DNA of 64,000 nt, from positions 79,134 to 143,133 of the forward strand of contig KV908397.1 of assembly GCA_002005505.1 (NCBI GenBank). The letters run 5' to 3'. Shown here one piece after another: positions 49,256-60,426 of the stretch. Source of the DNA: Botryococcus braunii (lineage: Eukaryota > Chlorophyta > Trebouxiophyceae). A program made the position numbers and the translations under genes. The notes beneath the pieces were generated by a model. It was not told the DNA's origin and did no database searches. It saw only the letters and a list, made by a program, of their open reading frames with translations. Every line of letters starts with the position of its first letter. Position 1 is the first letter of the stretch.

Positions 49256-51973
49256 TTAAGTGTATCTTCTCAAACCTAGTGAATCACGATGACCAACAAA
49301 CACGGGCTTGGCAAGTGGCTTGGTCATAATGTCAGCCACATTGCGTGCAGATTCCACATAGAGGATATCTACCTGCCCAAGTGCCATAGCTTCCCTAGCG
49401 TAGTGGAAGCTTACTGCAACGTGCTTTGTGAATTTGGAATACAGGGGGTTCCGTAAATTAGAAATGCATCCTTGGTTGTCACAGAAAATTTTGACCCTCC
49501 AAGGTGCAGCCCCTATCTCTTCCAAGAAGCCCCTTAGCCAGTTGGCTTCCTTCACAATATGGCCAGCTGCCATAAACTCAGCTTGCACAGTTGAGGTAGC
49601 AACTGAGCTCTGCTTCTTGCTTCCCCAAACCACGGCACTACCATAGACTGATAGAACATAGCCAGTGGTGGAATACCTGTGGTCCAGGTCCCCAGCATAG
49701 TCGGCATCAACATAGCCTTCTAGCTCAGGGCCCTTTCCACCCAGAGTAAGAGCTAACTCTCTGGTATCTCTCAAGTACTTCAGCACTCGAATGGCCTCAT
49801 TCCAGTGTGAGGTAGTGGGTGTCATTCTATACCTTGACAACACTCCAACAGCCTGAGAAATGTCAGGCCGGGTCGTATTGGCTATGTACAGTAACGATCC
49901 AATTAACTCGCAGTATCGATGACCAGGTGGCAGAGGGGTACCAGCCCCATGTGACATACCATCTGAGGACTCGGGTCTGCTGCTAGCCACGAAGTCCTTG
50001 GACATGGGGGTATCAACCCCACGTCCATCATCAGCAACGCCAAACTTCTCCACAAGAGCATCAATCTTGGGAGTGCAACTCATGGAAATAGTGCCCTGAA
50101 CTCTATTGCGTAGGACCTGACACCCCAGGAAATCATTCACCTCTCCCAAATCATGGATGGTGAAGTCCTTCTTCAATAACTCTTTCCCCCACTCAATCTC
50201 TGCAACCACTCTGGCAACTATGAGAAGATCATCGACATAAACAAGAATAAACGACAGATTACCATCAGGGGCCCTCCTGATGTATACCCCAGCGTCGCTC
50301 TTGCACACACTATACCCCATCACGCTCAACTTGTCGCTCAAGGTCTTGTGCCAAGCCCGTGGGGCTTGCTTAAGACCGTAGAGTGCCTTCCTGAGCTTGC
50401 ACACAACTCTCGTGTTGCCATTCTCAAATCCTGGTGGTTGGGTCACATAGACCTCTTCCTCCAACTCCCCATTGAGAAAAGCTGTCTTGATATCCACTTG
50501 GTGGATCTCAAGATTTTGTGTGGCAGCCACTGCCAGCACAGCTCTCCTAGCACCATAGCTGCTGGTAGGTGCAAAAACCTCACCAACATCTATACCAGGA
50601 ATCTGTCTGCAACCCTGGGCAACCAATCTTGCTTTAAACCGAGTGACATTCCCATGTGCATCGTTTTTTGTAGAAAAAATCCAATGAACAGGGATAACTT
50701 TCTGCCCATGGGGTCTTTCCACATACTGCATAACCTCATGGGTGTCTAAAGACTCCATCTCCTCTTGCATTGCCTGCTGCCAAAACTCCCACTGAGGTGA
50801 GCGCTGGGCTTCCCTCAAGTTTGAGGGCACGTGAACTTTTCCCAACGTGACAGAAGGTACACTCTGTACCTTATGCTGTGGTGCAGCAGGGCTGTCAGCC
50901 TTACTGATGCTGCTCCCTTCTCTCTCTCTCTCTCCCTGGTTGCCAGAATAAGGTACATTATGTACCTTATGCTGGGACTGGGCAGTACTGCCGGGATTAT
51001 CTGATTCCTTCTCAAGTCTCTCTCTCTCTCCTTGACTACTGGACTCATGTGCAGCACCCTTACATTCTCGCACCTTCCGCAATGCAGAGGGGAGCAGCAG
51101 CTCTCTCTCTCTCCTGGACTCACACTTGGGCACACTACCCAGACTTGCCTGAGCTGCGCCTACAATGTCAGCCTGCACACCATAAGCATGACTAGCCAGT
51201 GACTGGGATTGGGCACCAGCTTCCCCTACTGCTGGCATGTCTAACCCACTGCTCTCATCTCTTACATCTGCACCGAACATAGCCTCGACTGTCTCAACCT
51301 GCCCCTGCATATCAGGGAGACCAACCATGTTTGGCTCACTCACAATTGCCTGACCTGGGTCAGGGGCATGCAATGGGATGTCAGAATGCTCTCTCCTAGC
51401 CACGCGCTGTACATAACGCTGCTCCCTTGTAAGGGTGGTCCCTGGAGGAAGGGGAATTTGTGACTTCCCCTGCATTCGCAACCCCTCTTGTACCTTCTGC
51501 ATTTTTTCTACCTGGGATTGAGTTTCTACACCCCCCCTGGCCAGATTCTGCATATGCTCAAGCACCGACCACGAGTGCTGAGATGGTTCTGGGGTCCCAA
51601 CAGTAGGATCCAGGCTGGTGGGGTTTCCTTGGTCATGTGCTGCTGTGGTCCCGTCTCCAGACTGATCCCCAGCACGAAGTCCAGAGGTCCCAGGAGCCCC
51701 AGTGGAAAGCGTCTCCACTCCATGGTCATCCTCCTCATCCCAGAACGTGGGTGGAGCAGCAGAGGGAATTGCTTGAGGCGTTGCCAGATTCTCACTGCCA
51801 AGGGGGGGTGATATCCTAGAATCATAGACAGACCCAGGCTGGACCTTTGATAGACCCACTCTCTCAGCCCCCCTCAAGTGCTCGATAAAGCTGACGTCCC
51901 TACTCTCCTTCCACACTCCATTCCCCACGTACACACGATACGCTTTAGACTGGGGACAATAACCAGTAAACAT
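49256..51973 (-). CDS. Copia element 2 pol: integrase end, RT, RNase H
   Basis: The 905-residue open stretch begins within the integrase C-terminal part (MFTGYCPQSKAYRVYVGN). A long hydrophilic linker with repeated GERERE/SRRERE motifs follows. Reverse transcriptase then carries [59 protein letters not shown] and the catalytic YVDDLLIV. RNase H has DADYAGD, ATSTVQAEFMA and CDNQGC. It ends HRDSLGLRRYT just before the purine tract. It lacks its own start and would be made only as a continuation of the upstream frame, from which a one-base deletion now separates it. Confidence 0.95.
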   Translation of the reverse strand: MFTGYCPQSKAYRVYVGNGVWKESRDVSFIEHLRGAERVGLSKVQPGSVYDSRISPPLGSENLATPQAIPSAAPPTFWDEEDDHGVETLSTGAPGTSGLRAGDQSGDGTTAAHDQGNPTSLDPTVGTPEPSQHSWSVLEHMQNLARGGVETQSQVEKMQKVQEGLRMQGKSQIPLPPGTTLTREQRYVQRVARREHSDIPLHAPDPGQAIVSEPNMVGLPDMQGQVETVEAMFGADVRDESSGLDMPAVGEAGAQSQSLASHAYGVQADIVGAAQASLGSVPKCESRRERELLLPSALRKVRECKGAAHESSSQGERERLEKESDNPGSTAQSQHKVHNVPYSGNQGEREREGSSISKADSPAAPQHKVQSVPSVTLGKVHVPSNLREAQRSPQWEFWQQAMQEEMESLDTHEVMQYVERPHGQKVIPVHWIFSTKNDAHGNVTRFKARLVAQGCRQIPGIDVGEVFAPTSSYGARRAVLAVAATQNLEIHQVDIKTAFLNGELEEEVYVTQPPGFENGNTRVVCKLRKALYGLKQAPRAWHKTLSDKLSVMGYSVCKSDAGVYIRRAPDGNLSFILVYVDDLLIVARVVAEIEWGKELLKKDFTIHDLGEVNDFLGCQVLRNRVQGTISMSCTPKIDALVEKFGVADDGRGVDTPMSKDFVASSRPESSDGMSHGAGTPLPPGHRYCELIGSLLYIANTTRPDISQAVGVLSRYRMTPTTSHWNEAIRVLKYLRDTRELALTLGGKGPELEGYVDADYAGDLDHRYSTTGYVLSVYGSAVVWGSKKQSSVATSTVQAEFMAAGHIVKEANWLRGFLEEIGAAPWRVKIFCDNQGCISNLRNPLYSKFTKHVAVSFHYAREAMALGQVDILYVESARNVADIMTKPLAKPVFVGHRDSLGLRRYT

Positions 51974-54468
51974 CCCAGGGTGGTCTTGGGCCCAAAAACA
52001 GACCTTTGGCCACTGGGAATGTGCACATGGGCTACACAGCCAAACGTGCGCAGCACAGACACATCAGGTTTGACACCAAAGAATAATTCCATGGGGGTCA
52101 GGGACCTGCCTGAAGTAGGACCCACATTGTAGAGGAGGGTAGCTGTCTCAAGCGCCTCCTTCCAAAGGGAGGGGTCTGCTGCAGCATGGACCAACAGAGT
52201 CCTTGTTCGCTCCTTCAGGGTCCTATTCATCCTCTCCGCCACCCCATTCTGCTGAGGCGTGTAGGGCGCTGAGGACTCCATCTTAGTGCCCTGCTGAGCA
52301 CAAAACTCTTTGAATTGCTGGTTCAGGAACTCTGAACCCCTGTCAGTCCTCACACACTTCACAACCGTGCCTCGTTGGGTCTGCCAAAAGCGGAGCAGGT
52401 CTATCACAGCCTTTGGGATGCAATCCTTTGACTTCACAGGCAGGGAGGCAACTTGGTGTGAACTTTCATCCACTACAGTGACCCAATATCGTTCACCTGT
52501 GATGGCAGGAGGTGATATGGGACCCACAGTATCCACATGGACTCTATCGAGTGGGTGATGTGCAGGCCTGGAAGATACAGGGAAAGGAGGTCTGGAGTGT
52601 TTCCCTTGTATACACGATTCACAGTGCTTGGGGCACTCAGAGCAGGGAGCAAGGGAGATATTGATTCCTGTAACCAGATCTTCCTTGGAGAACCTCTGCA
52701 TGCTGCTGGCACCAGGATGACCTAACCTAGCATGCCACAGAGATCTCTCGCTACACACGTGTCCTTTCCTAAGATGAGACGCCTCAGCCATGTGATCAAT
52801 ATGTCTGCAGCCAACTTGCTGCCCTCTGACAGGACTAACAAACTCCAAAAAAAACAGACCTCGTGCGCGGGTGATATCTCCACACCACCCTTCAGGTCCC
52901 TTCATGGCTGTGTAACCACCTGCAGTGTCAGTCAGGAAAGATGCTCCATCCTGAATTGCACCAGTGACTGAAATGAGGTTGGTATGCGCAGAAGGAACAC
53001 ACTGCACATTGTGCAGCCAGAATACTTCGTGCCTTGCATTCACAAGGCATACAGACCCAGATGCAATGATTCCTCCCTTGGCGTCTGAGGTTGCCAAGTG
53101 CAGAGGAAGAGGCTGTCTATGCATAACTGGATTATGGAGCAATGAGAGATCATTGACTATATGCACAGAGGCACCACTATCTATTAACCAAGATGTGCTG
53201 CTAGCTCCATGCGAAGTTGGGGCAAGCACATTGAGAGAGATAAACATCGCCTCACCAGAAGGAGGGGGTGGAGGTGGTAAATGCCACCCCGGAAACGTGT
53301 GTTGACTTGTTGGATAGTTATATGCTGAAGGAGGTCCAGGGCTGGAAGCGGATGAAGGCGGGCCACCCCGGCCAGATCCATGGTCCCACCAGGCTTGAGG
53401 AGACGACTGTGGGCCTCCCTGGCCCCAGTAAGCTGCAGGCCCAACGCTTGCCGCTTGCATGTTTTGATGCAGAGCCTGCAGCTGCCTGAGCGGTCCGCAG
53501 TCAGTCATGAAGTGGCCCTTTGCCTTGCAGAAGTGGCATGTAAGCTCCTCTCTGGGCCTTCTTGCCCTGCCAGGTCCACGCCCCCTGCCACCAAAAGTAG
53601 TTGCAGAGGGGCCAGCGGGAGGCTGTTCGTTTGCTGGTAGTGCTGCTCCAACTCCCGGTACTGCTCCCACTCCTGGTGCAGCTCCAGCGCTTGATGACGC
53701 TCCAGCTACCCCCCCAGAGGGACCAGCCACTGCTGCAGCTGCCATGGCCTGAGGTGTTCCCTCTGCAGGTGGGTCCTTGTACCCACGGCTGGCTGCGGCG
53801 CGCAGGATTCTTTGAATCAGCTCCAATGGCGGCTTGTCGGTTGCCATAACCTCCAGGGACTCGAGCCTCAGCACAGGAGGGAGGCCCTTCACCATCAGCT
53901 CCCCAACATTGTGGTCCAAGAGGATGAACGCGTTGTTTCTGAGACTTGTAGCCAGATCCATCATTCTGTAGAGGTAGACCTTGAGTGTCTCCCCTGTCTT
54001 GATGCCCTGCTCCATTTCCTTGTACCACTCAAGGTTGATGTCTTGGTTGCTCCCTCCAGTGTGACTGTTCTTCACCCACGCGATGAAGTCGAACGCTGCT
54101 TTGTGGCATGAGATCTGAGAATGCCAGATGACTGGAACTGACTGGATCAGCCACTGCTTGATGGCTGAGTTCTCCACCGACCCTGGCATTGGCCTCTCCA
54201 AAGCCGCTCTGACCCCCTTGGTGTTTGCGCACGCCTCCAAATTTTCATACCAAAATTCAAAATTGCGCCCTCCATCATCAAGCATGACAGTCATCTTTGG
54301 ATTAGAGGTATTGGGGATGTAGGCTGCCTTGTCAATCTCCACCTTTGGTTCTGCAGTGGCTGATTGTGTCCCGGTCATAGACTGCCCTGGAGTGGCCCCA
54401 CTGACTTCTCCAGGTTGAGACATTGCTGTTTCACTGCTACTTTCCTTTTCTTTGCCCCTTTTTGTCAT
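51874..54468 (-). CDS. Copia element 2 gag, protease, integrase
   Basis: The ATG at 54468 begins MTKRGKEKESSSETAMSQPG. Gag carries a UBN2-like region (FEFWYENLEACANTKGVRAA, then EWYKEMEQGIKTGETLKVYL) and the zinc knuckle CHFCKAKGHFMTDC. Protease has WLIDSGASVHIVN. Integrase has an HHCC region (HARLGHPG, then CPKHCESC) and the D-D-E core (VDTVGPISP, then PYTPQQNGVAERMNR). True coding ends near 51975 at ACCCTGGGATG, where element 1 has one more base (GTGCCAGGGATG). The remaining 34 codons are read out of frame. A programmed shift at this point inside integrase would be unusual, so a mutation or sequencing error is more likely. Confidence 0.93.
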   Translation of the reverse strand: MTKRGKEKESSSETAMSQPGEVSGATPGQSMTGTQSATAEPKVEIDKAAYIPNTSNPKMTVMLDDGGRNFEFWYENLEACANTKGVRAALERPMPGSVENSAIKQWLIQSVPVIWHSQISCHKAAFDFIAWVKNSHTGGSNQDINLEWYKEMEQGIKTGETLKVYLYRMMDLATSLRNNAFILLDHNVGELMVKGLPPVLRLESLEVMATDKPPLELIQRILRAAASRGYKDPPAEGTPQAMAAAAVAGPSGGVAGASSSAGAAPGVGAVPGVGAALPANEQPPAGPSATTFGGRGRGPGRARRPREELTCHFCKAKGHFMTDCGPLRQLQALHQNMQAASVGPAAYWGQGGPQSSPQAWWDHGSGRGGPPSSASSPGPPSAYNYPTSQHTFPGWHLPPPPPPSGEAMFISLNVLAPTSHGASSTSWLIDSGASVHIVNDLSLLHNPVMHRQPLPLHLATSDAKGGIIASGSVCLVNARHEVFWLHNVQCVPSAHTNLISVTGAIQDGASFLTDTAGGYTAMKGPEGWCGDITRARGLFFLEFVSPVRGQQVGCRHIDHMAEASHLRKGHVCSERSLWHARLGHPGASSMQRFSKEDLVTGINISLAPCSECPKHCESCIQGKHSRPPFPVSSRPAHHPLDRVHVDTVGPISPPAITGERYWVTVVDESSHQVASLPVKSKDCIPKAVIDLLRFWQTQRGTVVKCVRTDRGSEFLNQQFKEFCAQQGTKMESSAPYTPQQNGVAERMNRTLKERTRTLLVHAAADPSLWKEALETATLLYNVGPTSGRSLTPMELFFGVKPDVSVLRTFGCVAHVHIPSGQRSVFGPKTTLGCLLVIVPSLKRIVCTWGMECGRRVGTSALSST

Positions 54469-54858
54469 ACTATTGTCACTTCACCAGCCAAACTTACTCA
54501 TAAACTTCTGGAATGCAGCAATACCCTACAATTCCCTCCATGTCATGGAAATTTACCAGCCAGTCTTGCACAGTAGTAGCAGATATGTTCCCCTCAGAAG
54601 TTTGCGCCGGAGTCCGGCCCGACTCACTCAGTGCTTCTAGACAACGTCTATGAATGATAAAGCACAGCTAAAACTTCAATTATGAATTTCCCAGAAAGGT
54701 AAACTGTGAGTAAGATAATGGTCCTGGTACACTCGAGTTCCCTTGCGCCGCTGCGCCATGCTCGAGCTCCTTTGTTGACGCTTACGTCTGACCCATCCGT
54801 AGACGACCTTCACTCCTGCTTTTACTTGGCTCAGCTGGAAGGGCGTGGGCCCATAACC

Positions 54859-55552
54859 TGTGAAAGGTTATGGGCAATCGGCTTTCCCTGTACAAAGCAG
54901 ACAGGTCGTCAATAGACGAAGTTACTCCAGCTACAGTCCGTACGACTGTCTGCTGAGTGCCACACACAACTGTCGGACAAGACTAGCATCTGGTGATGCC
55001 CAGCATCTTTCACAACCAGTTACGTTACATCATTATCTTGTACACAAGCACCGATCAAGCAATCACTAGATAAGGCTCTAGACGGCTACGTTCAAGTACA
55101 TGCCTATACTCCCTGAAGTCACTGTCCCTTATCTGTTTGAGTGACTACAGGGTACACTAAGCTTGTTCACTCTCACAATAGCAACAATGATACAACACAC
55201 ACTGCCGCACCGTACCTGTACAAAGCAGACAGGTCGTCAATAGACGAAGTTACTCCAGCTACAGTCCGTACGACTGTCTGCTGAGTGCCACACACAACTG
55301 TCGGACAAGACTAGCATCTGGTGATGCCCAGCATCTTTCACAACCAGTTGGTATTCACTCCGGTGGGGCAGCCTTAAGAGTTCATCCGACAAACGTGTGA
55401 TCTAGATAGGATTGTACCTTATGTTCGAAAACGTCCAGAATCTGCCGTGTCTCAAGGTACCTTATGTTCTCAATGGACCCATATCCTAATAGTGCACACA
55501 TGAAGATCACTTAAAGCACAAGGCATTCAATAATAATGTTCAGAACTCAACA
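54859..55552 (-). repeat. 5' LTR of Copia element 2
   Basis: Same 694 bp sequence and internal copy-linker-copy plan as the 3' LTR. The tail ends CCTTTCACA and is followed directly by the half-tRNA primer site. Confidence 0.95.
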
Positions 55553-55572
55553 GTCTGCCTGTTGTAAAGGGC

Positions 55573-56640
<1,068 letters not shown>

Positions 56641-56984
56641 GTGTTATGTCATTGAGGTACGAGTATGATCTATACCGTTCATAAAGGGCTACAAAGGCTA
56701 TAGTTTACACTGCTGTTGATGGCATGTGACAGGGGATGTCACTAAGTACAGTATTGACCAATTCATTCAACACGTATCCTGGCGAATCGAACACCCTCGA
56801 TGTCAATGCAAGATATAAAACAGTAACGCACTGTCCTTTAGATCTACCCGGTTGCAATATCCTTAGCACCCTTGGCCACAGCAACCCTTAACAGGAGTTT
56901 TAACTGCGAAACACTCCACAACGTCCGCTACTTCCCTTGTACGCACCCCTGGCGTGTAGCACTTACTATGTTCACAACAATAAG

Positions 56985-57560
56985 AATACAAGCTTTATCT
57001 CCATTGTTTTGTTCACAACGCAGTCTTGACTAGAATGCAACGAAAAACTGATTAATAAATACAAGCTCGGAGAAGAGGACATGAGTATTCCCACATCTAG
57101 CGACTGACGAGCTTGACCACGATGCTGCAATCTAAGCAGCTGGATCGTAACCGCTGGTAATGGACCACTGCTCACGAGTTGCCCCTCGATTGTACTTCAT
57201 AGTCACATAAATGACCATGACTAACACTCCTTTCATGCACATGTCTAAGTGCATCACTGATGTACCTAATCATCTCATACGTGTACACCCTCGATAGAGT
57301 CTTTAACTAGTTGCCAACTCGCGACTGTCCAAGACTTGTACTTGCGTGAAGGCACCCATATGGTCACCCTTTAAACGCCCGCATATTTTTTTACTTACAT
57401 TATCCATGAAGTTCAAGTCATTTGATGTGTCTAAAACCAACTATGTGAACAGAATGAGCCCCTTGTACGTACTTGTTATTTGTAACAACGTGTTGCAACA
57501 CGTTGTGATAAATACTCCCGGACTGGACTGAATCGAAAGCAACGTTGTGTGTGTTGTGTA
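56985..57560 (-). mobile_element. LTR fragment related to 18830-19590, intron absent
   Basis: Runs parallel to 18830-19560, including the shared GACTGACGAGCTTGACCACGA block. At 57001-57002 the minus strand reads AACAATGGAGATAAAGC, joining the exons that a 118 bp intron separates in the other copy. Beyond about 57540 the terminal piece (TGTTGTGTAAACTGCTGAG) is in inverted orientation compared with the other copy. Confidence 0.65.
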
Positions 57561-57662
57561 AACTGCTGAGCCGGTAGGTACGTAGCGTGTAGCCCAGTGG
57601 GCCACCAAGGCGGGACCCAGGGTCTCGGACCCTCCACCGTGGCACTGCGCACTGTGCAGTGC

Positions 57663-58329
57663 CAGGGTTCGCGGCGAAAGACAAAATTCTTTCGCCTACA
57701 TGGAGGCGAAACTGGGCGAAGGAAGTTTCGCCTCGGGGTGGTGGGCGACGGGGCGAAAGGTAAGACGTGTAAGAGTCAATTCAGCGTGTCAAACGACGTG
57801 CTTCATGTGATTTTCAACGCGGCGCAGTATATTTGCAGTACAGTTTTCAGTTGAGAAGTACAGATGCAGTACAATTTTCAGTTGAGAAGTACAGATGCAG
57901 TACATTTCGGATGTACAATGAGAGAATCTTGGCCTGTGGGCCTTTGGGATTTATGGATGGGGAGGTTGTGTGTGTGCGTGCGTGTACCGGGGGGAATGCA
58001 TGAATGCGTGTGTGTGTGTGTGTGTGTGTCCAAAAGCACTTGAGAAGACTCATGAGATTGATTGCAGGGTGACTGCACCATAAGGGTGTTAGTTTGTGGC
58101 GTTTTTTAGTGTGTATGCTACCAGTTGTGATGGCCATTTCAATGAATCATGTTAGTCTATGGTGAAAAAACGTTTTGGGGCATGTGAGCTACACAGATGG
58201 ACTCAGAATCTTTTCGCTTACAAGGATAATGCTATCAGAAAACTTTCGCCTGGCCTGAGTAGTTTCGCCTCTGGCCCCTTCAGGAGTTTTGCCTTTCGCC
58301 CCAAGCCATTCTTCTCGCCGCGAACCGTG
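57663..58329. mobile_element. Small hAT-like non-autonomous element
   Basis: Unit A reads CACTGTGCAGTGCACAG at 20185-20200; unit C is interrupted at this point by about 667 bp. The ends are CAGGGTTCGCGGCGAAAG and, at the right, the complement with a few mismatches (CTTCTCGCCGCGAACCGTG). The host TGCAGTGC is present at 57655-57662 and, imperfectly, as AGCAGTGC at 58331-58338. A CAGGG terminus with an 8 bp duplication is the hAT pattern. TTTCGCC/GGCGAAA recurs near both ends. No transposase is encoded; a (GT)n tract lies at about 57968-58028. Confidence 0.7.
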
Positions 58330-59326
58330 CAGCAGTGCACAGACTGTTCGGTGAACACTTCTGTTGGGGTACTCACGGTTCAGGAAAGGAGTCCAGCGAC
58401 GTCAACAGTCTTCCTCGTATGTGACAATGTCAGCTACATACCAGAATAATCGTAGATTGAAAGTTTGCTGTGTTCTAGACACGAGTGAGTGTTGTAAACT
58501 CCGAAAATATTCTGTGTGGGTGGCGGTGAGGAGTACCAGCAGACATCTACAGAATTTTAATGGTTAAATTTTTTTAGAAAATTACTGTTCGTGATACAAA
58601 TTGGGACGTGACGCCGGCGCCGGTGGCTCCTGCTCGTTCTTCAGACAGCTCTATATCTGGGCTAGCAACTGCGTGTCAGGATAGTAGTGGACTGGTACGG
58701 GCACGGAGGTGGGAATATCCAACGGGATTCCTTGCTAGCTCCTCCTGAACACGACAGTGTCGCAGTGTGAGTGTCAGCTGTGGGTGGCCGCGAGGGTCGG
58801 CAGAATCGTAACTTGTGAAGTTTTTATGTACAGGTCCAACATAACCCATCTGTGATCTGTGCTGTATCGTCTGCTCATCAGGAAGTGTATACATACTGCC
58901 GGGCCTTCCCTTTTTAAACCATGGCCGAGTCAGAATCGCCTCAGGCTGGTGCAATCAACCCCCCACGGTGAGACAACCTGATCTCAGACACAGTTTTACA
59001 GAGGCTTTGGAAGGAAAGTATGGTAGTTAGCTGTCGCACGTTGAGAGCAAATAGGTAATTCAATTGTCCGTTGTTTTTCATCTTGGAGTCTGCCTCAACC
59101 TGGGGCCTATCAGTGGTCAGTTGTCTTTAGGTTCCACTACATTTGCTAGCTTTCGCACTGAAAGTTGCTGGCTGCATCTCTTCTTAAACTTGTAGCTGAG
59201 ACATGATTATGCGTCAATCTCTGCCCGTCCACCCCTCTCCGTTCCCCTTCCTGAACCTCCCTACTTACCCTCCCACACAGTTCGTAACCCCCTACATCCT
59301 TCTCCTCCCTTTGCACGTCCCACCTC

Positions 59327-59329
<3 letters not shown>

Positions 59330-59414
<85 letters not shown>

Positions 59415-59558
59415 CCCCCCCCTTCCTTTTCTGTCCCTCTCCCGCATCTCTTTCTCTCTTCCTTGCCCCCTCTCTCCCCATTCCTCTTACATCCCTCCCT
59501 CAGTCCCCCCACTCCCCCGCTCCTCTGCCCCCCCTCTCTCTCCCCCCCCCTTCTCTCC

Positions 59559-59617
<59 letters not shown>

Positions 59618-59666
59618 TTCTCTCTCCCTCTCTCCCCCTCTCCCTCCCTCTCTCTCTCCCTCTCTC

Positions 59667-59740
<74 letters not shown>

Positions 59741-59800
59741 CCCCACCTCTCTCTCCCCCTCCTCCCTCCCTCTCTGTCTCTTCCTTCCCCCCCCCCCCCC
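59330..59800. repeat. CT microsatellite in unit C
   Basis: (CT)n tracts with CCCTCT variants and poly-C runs, corresponding to 21215-21720 in unit A. Confidence 0.95.
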
Positions 59801-60426
59801 ACCAGCTTTTTCCCCCTTTCTCCCCCTCCTCCACCTCTCTTGGCTACTTTTATTTTCCCCTTGGCGTCCCCAGCACTGTACACCTTCGATTAAACCTCCC
59901 CCCCCCCCCCCCCCGGCGGCCCACCACTTGTTGGATGCGCGTCTCACACTCCCCCCCTCTTGCTCTGCCGTCCCGTTCTTAGATGTTACCTCCCTCCCCT
60001 GTTCAACTCTGCCGTCATTCGATTCTGGTTTGTTCTTATCGTGCCTTCATATCCAGCCCAATTTTTGGTCTCTTGCTTCTGTACTACAGCCTGTGTGAAA
60101 TATGGTTTCCAAATTGGTAATAGTGCACTGCCCATGATGCAGTGTCCAGATTGTTGGATTAATCAGTCAGAACGCTTTATCTTTTTTCCTACCCTGTCAG
60201 AAGGGTGTATCATAACATATCGTTCTGAAGCTTTTACGATAGTTCTTGAACGATGACCGTGATTGGTGCGATACTTGTGCTCCAGCTTACGTAGCAGCTT
60301 CACTGTATAGAAATTTAGAGGGGTTTTTGGAGAGGGGCTACGTCCTATCTGAATGGGTGTAGGGGAGCAAACATTTTAAGGGAAATGTAACTATTGACCA
60401 GGGGCTTTCTAACACATTTGGTGCAG

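Larger units (their letters stand above)
48542..55552 (-). mobile_element. Copia-type LTR retrotransposon 2 (young)
   Basis: A 7011 bp element in minus orientation with 5 bp target duplications GTCTG (48537-48541 and 55553-55557). Both LTRs are 694 bp and no difference was seen between them by eye, so the insertion is recent. The primer site GGTTATGGGCCCA abuts the 5' LTR (54847-54858 on the plus strand) and the purine tract abuts the 3' LTR. Gag-pol is intact except for a one-base deletion near 51975. It has no counterpart of the extra frame of element 1. Confidence 0.97.

Noticed and set aside
51960..51990. Programmed frameshift between the two pol frames of element 2
   Set aside because: It lies inside integrase, no slippery heptamer or stop context is evident, and element 1 is in frame at this place.
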